From Ardenticatenaceae bacterium (GTDB taxonomy: Bacteria > Chloroflexota > Anaerolineae > Promineifilales > Promineifilaceae), in the NCBI GenBank assembly GCA_011525915.1, contig WYBM01000012.1, positions 119,623 through 183,622 of the forward strand: a stretch of 64,000 nt of DNA, in the 5' to 3' direction. The position numbers and the translations under genes are program-made. Positions 63,899 through 64,000 of the stretch are shown here, piece after piece (position 1 is the first letter of the stretch; the number at the start of each line of letters is the position of its first letter). The notes beneath the pieces are model-generated. The model was not told the DNA's origin and made no database searches. It was given only the letters and a program-made list of their open reading frames with translations.

Positions 63899-64000
63899 AA
63901 GAGAACCTTGACAACATCATAACTGCTCGATACAGCAAATGGCCAGAACAGGCAGATGGGCTTGTTTCCTGGAAGCGATGGCAGGAAAGGGGTCTGGTGA
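63899..64000 (+). other. Window end, possible start of a further gene
   Basis: A frame reading ENLDNIITARYSKWPEQADG and onward is open to the edge and follows ParA directly, but no clear start codon is seen. It may be a partner gene cut by the window edge; the evidence does not allow a call. Confidence 0.25.

Noticed and set aside
63939..64000. Frame starting MARTGRWACF at the right edge
   Set aside because: Only 20 codons before the edge and a competing frame is equally open; cannot be decided.

Overview
The window looks like a chromosomal segment of a Chloroflexota bacterium (probably Anaerolineae/Ardenticatenia-like; inferred, not proven). The reasons are large secreted beta-propeller proteins (LVIVD, kelch, two-component-regulator-type propeller), secreted proteins that carry a short YLP tail, many TPR proteins, and a STAND ATPase with an effector-associated-type domain. 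An exact 8-bp palindrome, ACGGCCGT, occurs at least 37 times (about 1 expected): 24 copies lie in the first 17.1 kb, and there are long copy-free stretches further right.

Region 1 (1-17.3 kb) is GC-rich and looks like host backbone. A minus-strand exopolysaccharide operon starts with a NusG-family specialised elongation factor and runs through a UDP-sugar dehydrogenase, a secreted lectin-fold-like protein, WecB epimerase, a Wzy-like polymerase, a TPR protein and a Wzx-like flippase; most genes overlap by ATGA. Next come three complex-I/Mrp-type membrane subunits, a lipoprotein, RarD, a TPR protein, a YozE-like protein with a textbook terminator, and a ComM/YifB gene that has lost its 5' part exactly where a 65-bp repeat begins.

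Region 2 (17.3-48.4 kb) is AT-richer accessory DNA. Three 65-bp direct repeats with a covarying palindromic end delimit a PA-IL-lectin-like gene plus a broken gene, and then a 1059-residue STAND NTPase. Three complete insertion sequences were resolved, each with inverted repeats and a target-site duplication: ISKra4-like (7-8 bp), ISAs1-like (10 bp) and IS66-like (8 bp). Around them lie a giant LVIVD-propeller/metzincin/PKD protein, a tyrosine-recombinase-like protein with missing catalytic residues, an extracellular glycosidase/propeller operon, an AbiE toxin-antitoxin pair in reversed order with a clear promoter and operator, an HTH-methyltransferase, a membrane-anchored propeller, an LRR protein and a kelch protein. 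Two gene fragments (41.0 and 42.1 kb) record earlier rearrangements.

Region 3 (48.5-64 kb) is a DNA phosphorothioation (Dnd) locus in two convergent operons. The minus strand carries dndC-dndD-dndE-dndA, all overlapping. The plus strand carries a PLD-helicase, a 67-residue protein, a second DndD-like SMC ATPase, a dnd-associated small protein, an HNH endonuclease and a DndB-type DGQHR protein. No recognisable dndF/G/H is present, so the plus operon is the best candidate for an alternative phosphorothioate-dependent restriction module. Two diverged direct repeats (50.2 and 62.8 kb) bracket the locus. An XRE regulator and a ribbon-helix-helix/ParA pair follow, suggesting a mobile island or plasmid-derived segment that continues past the window.
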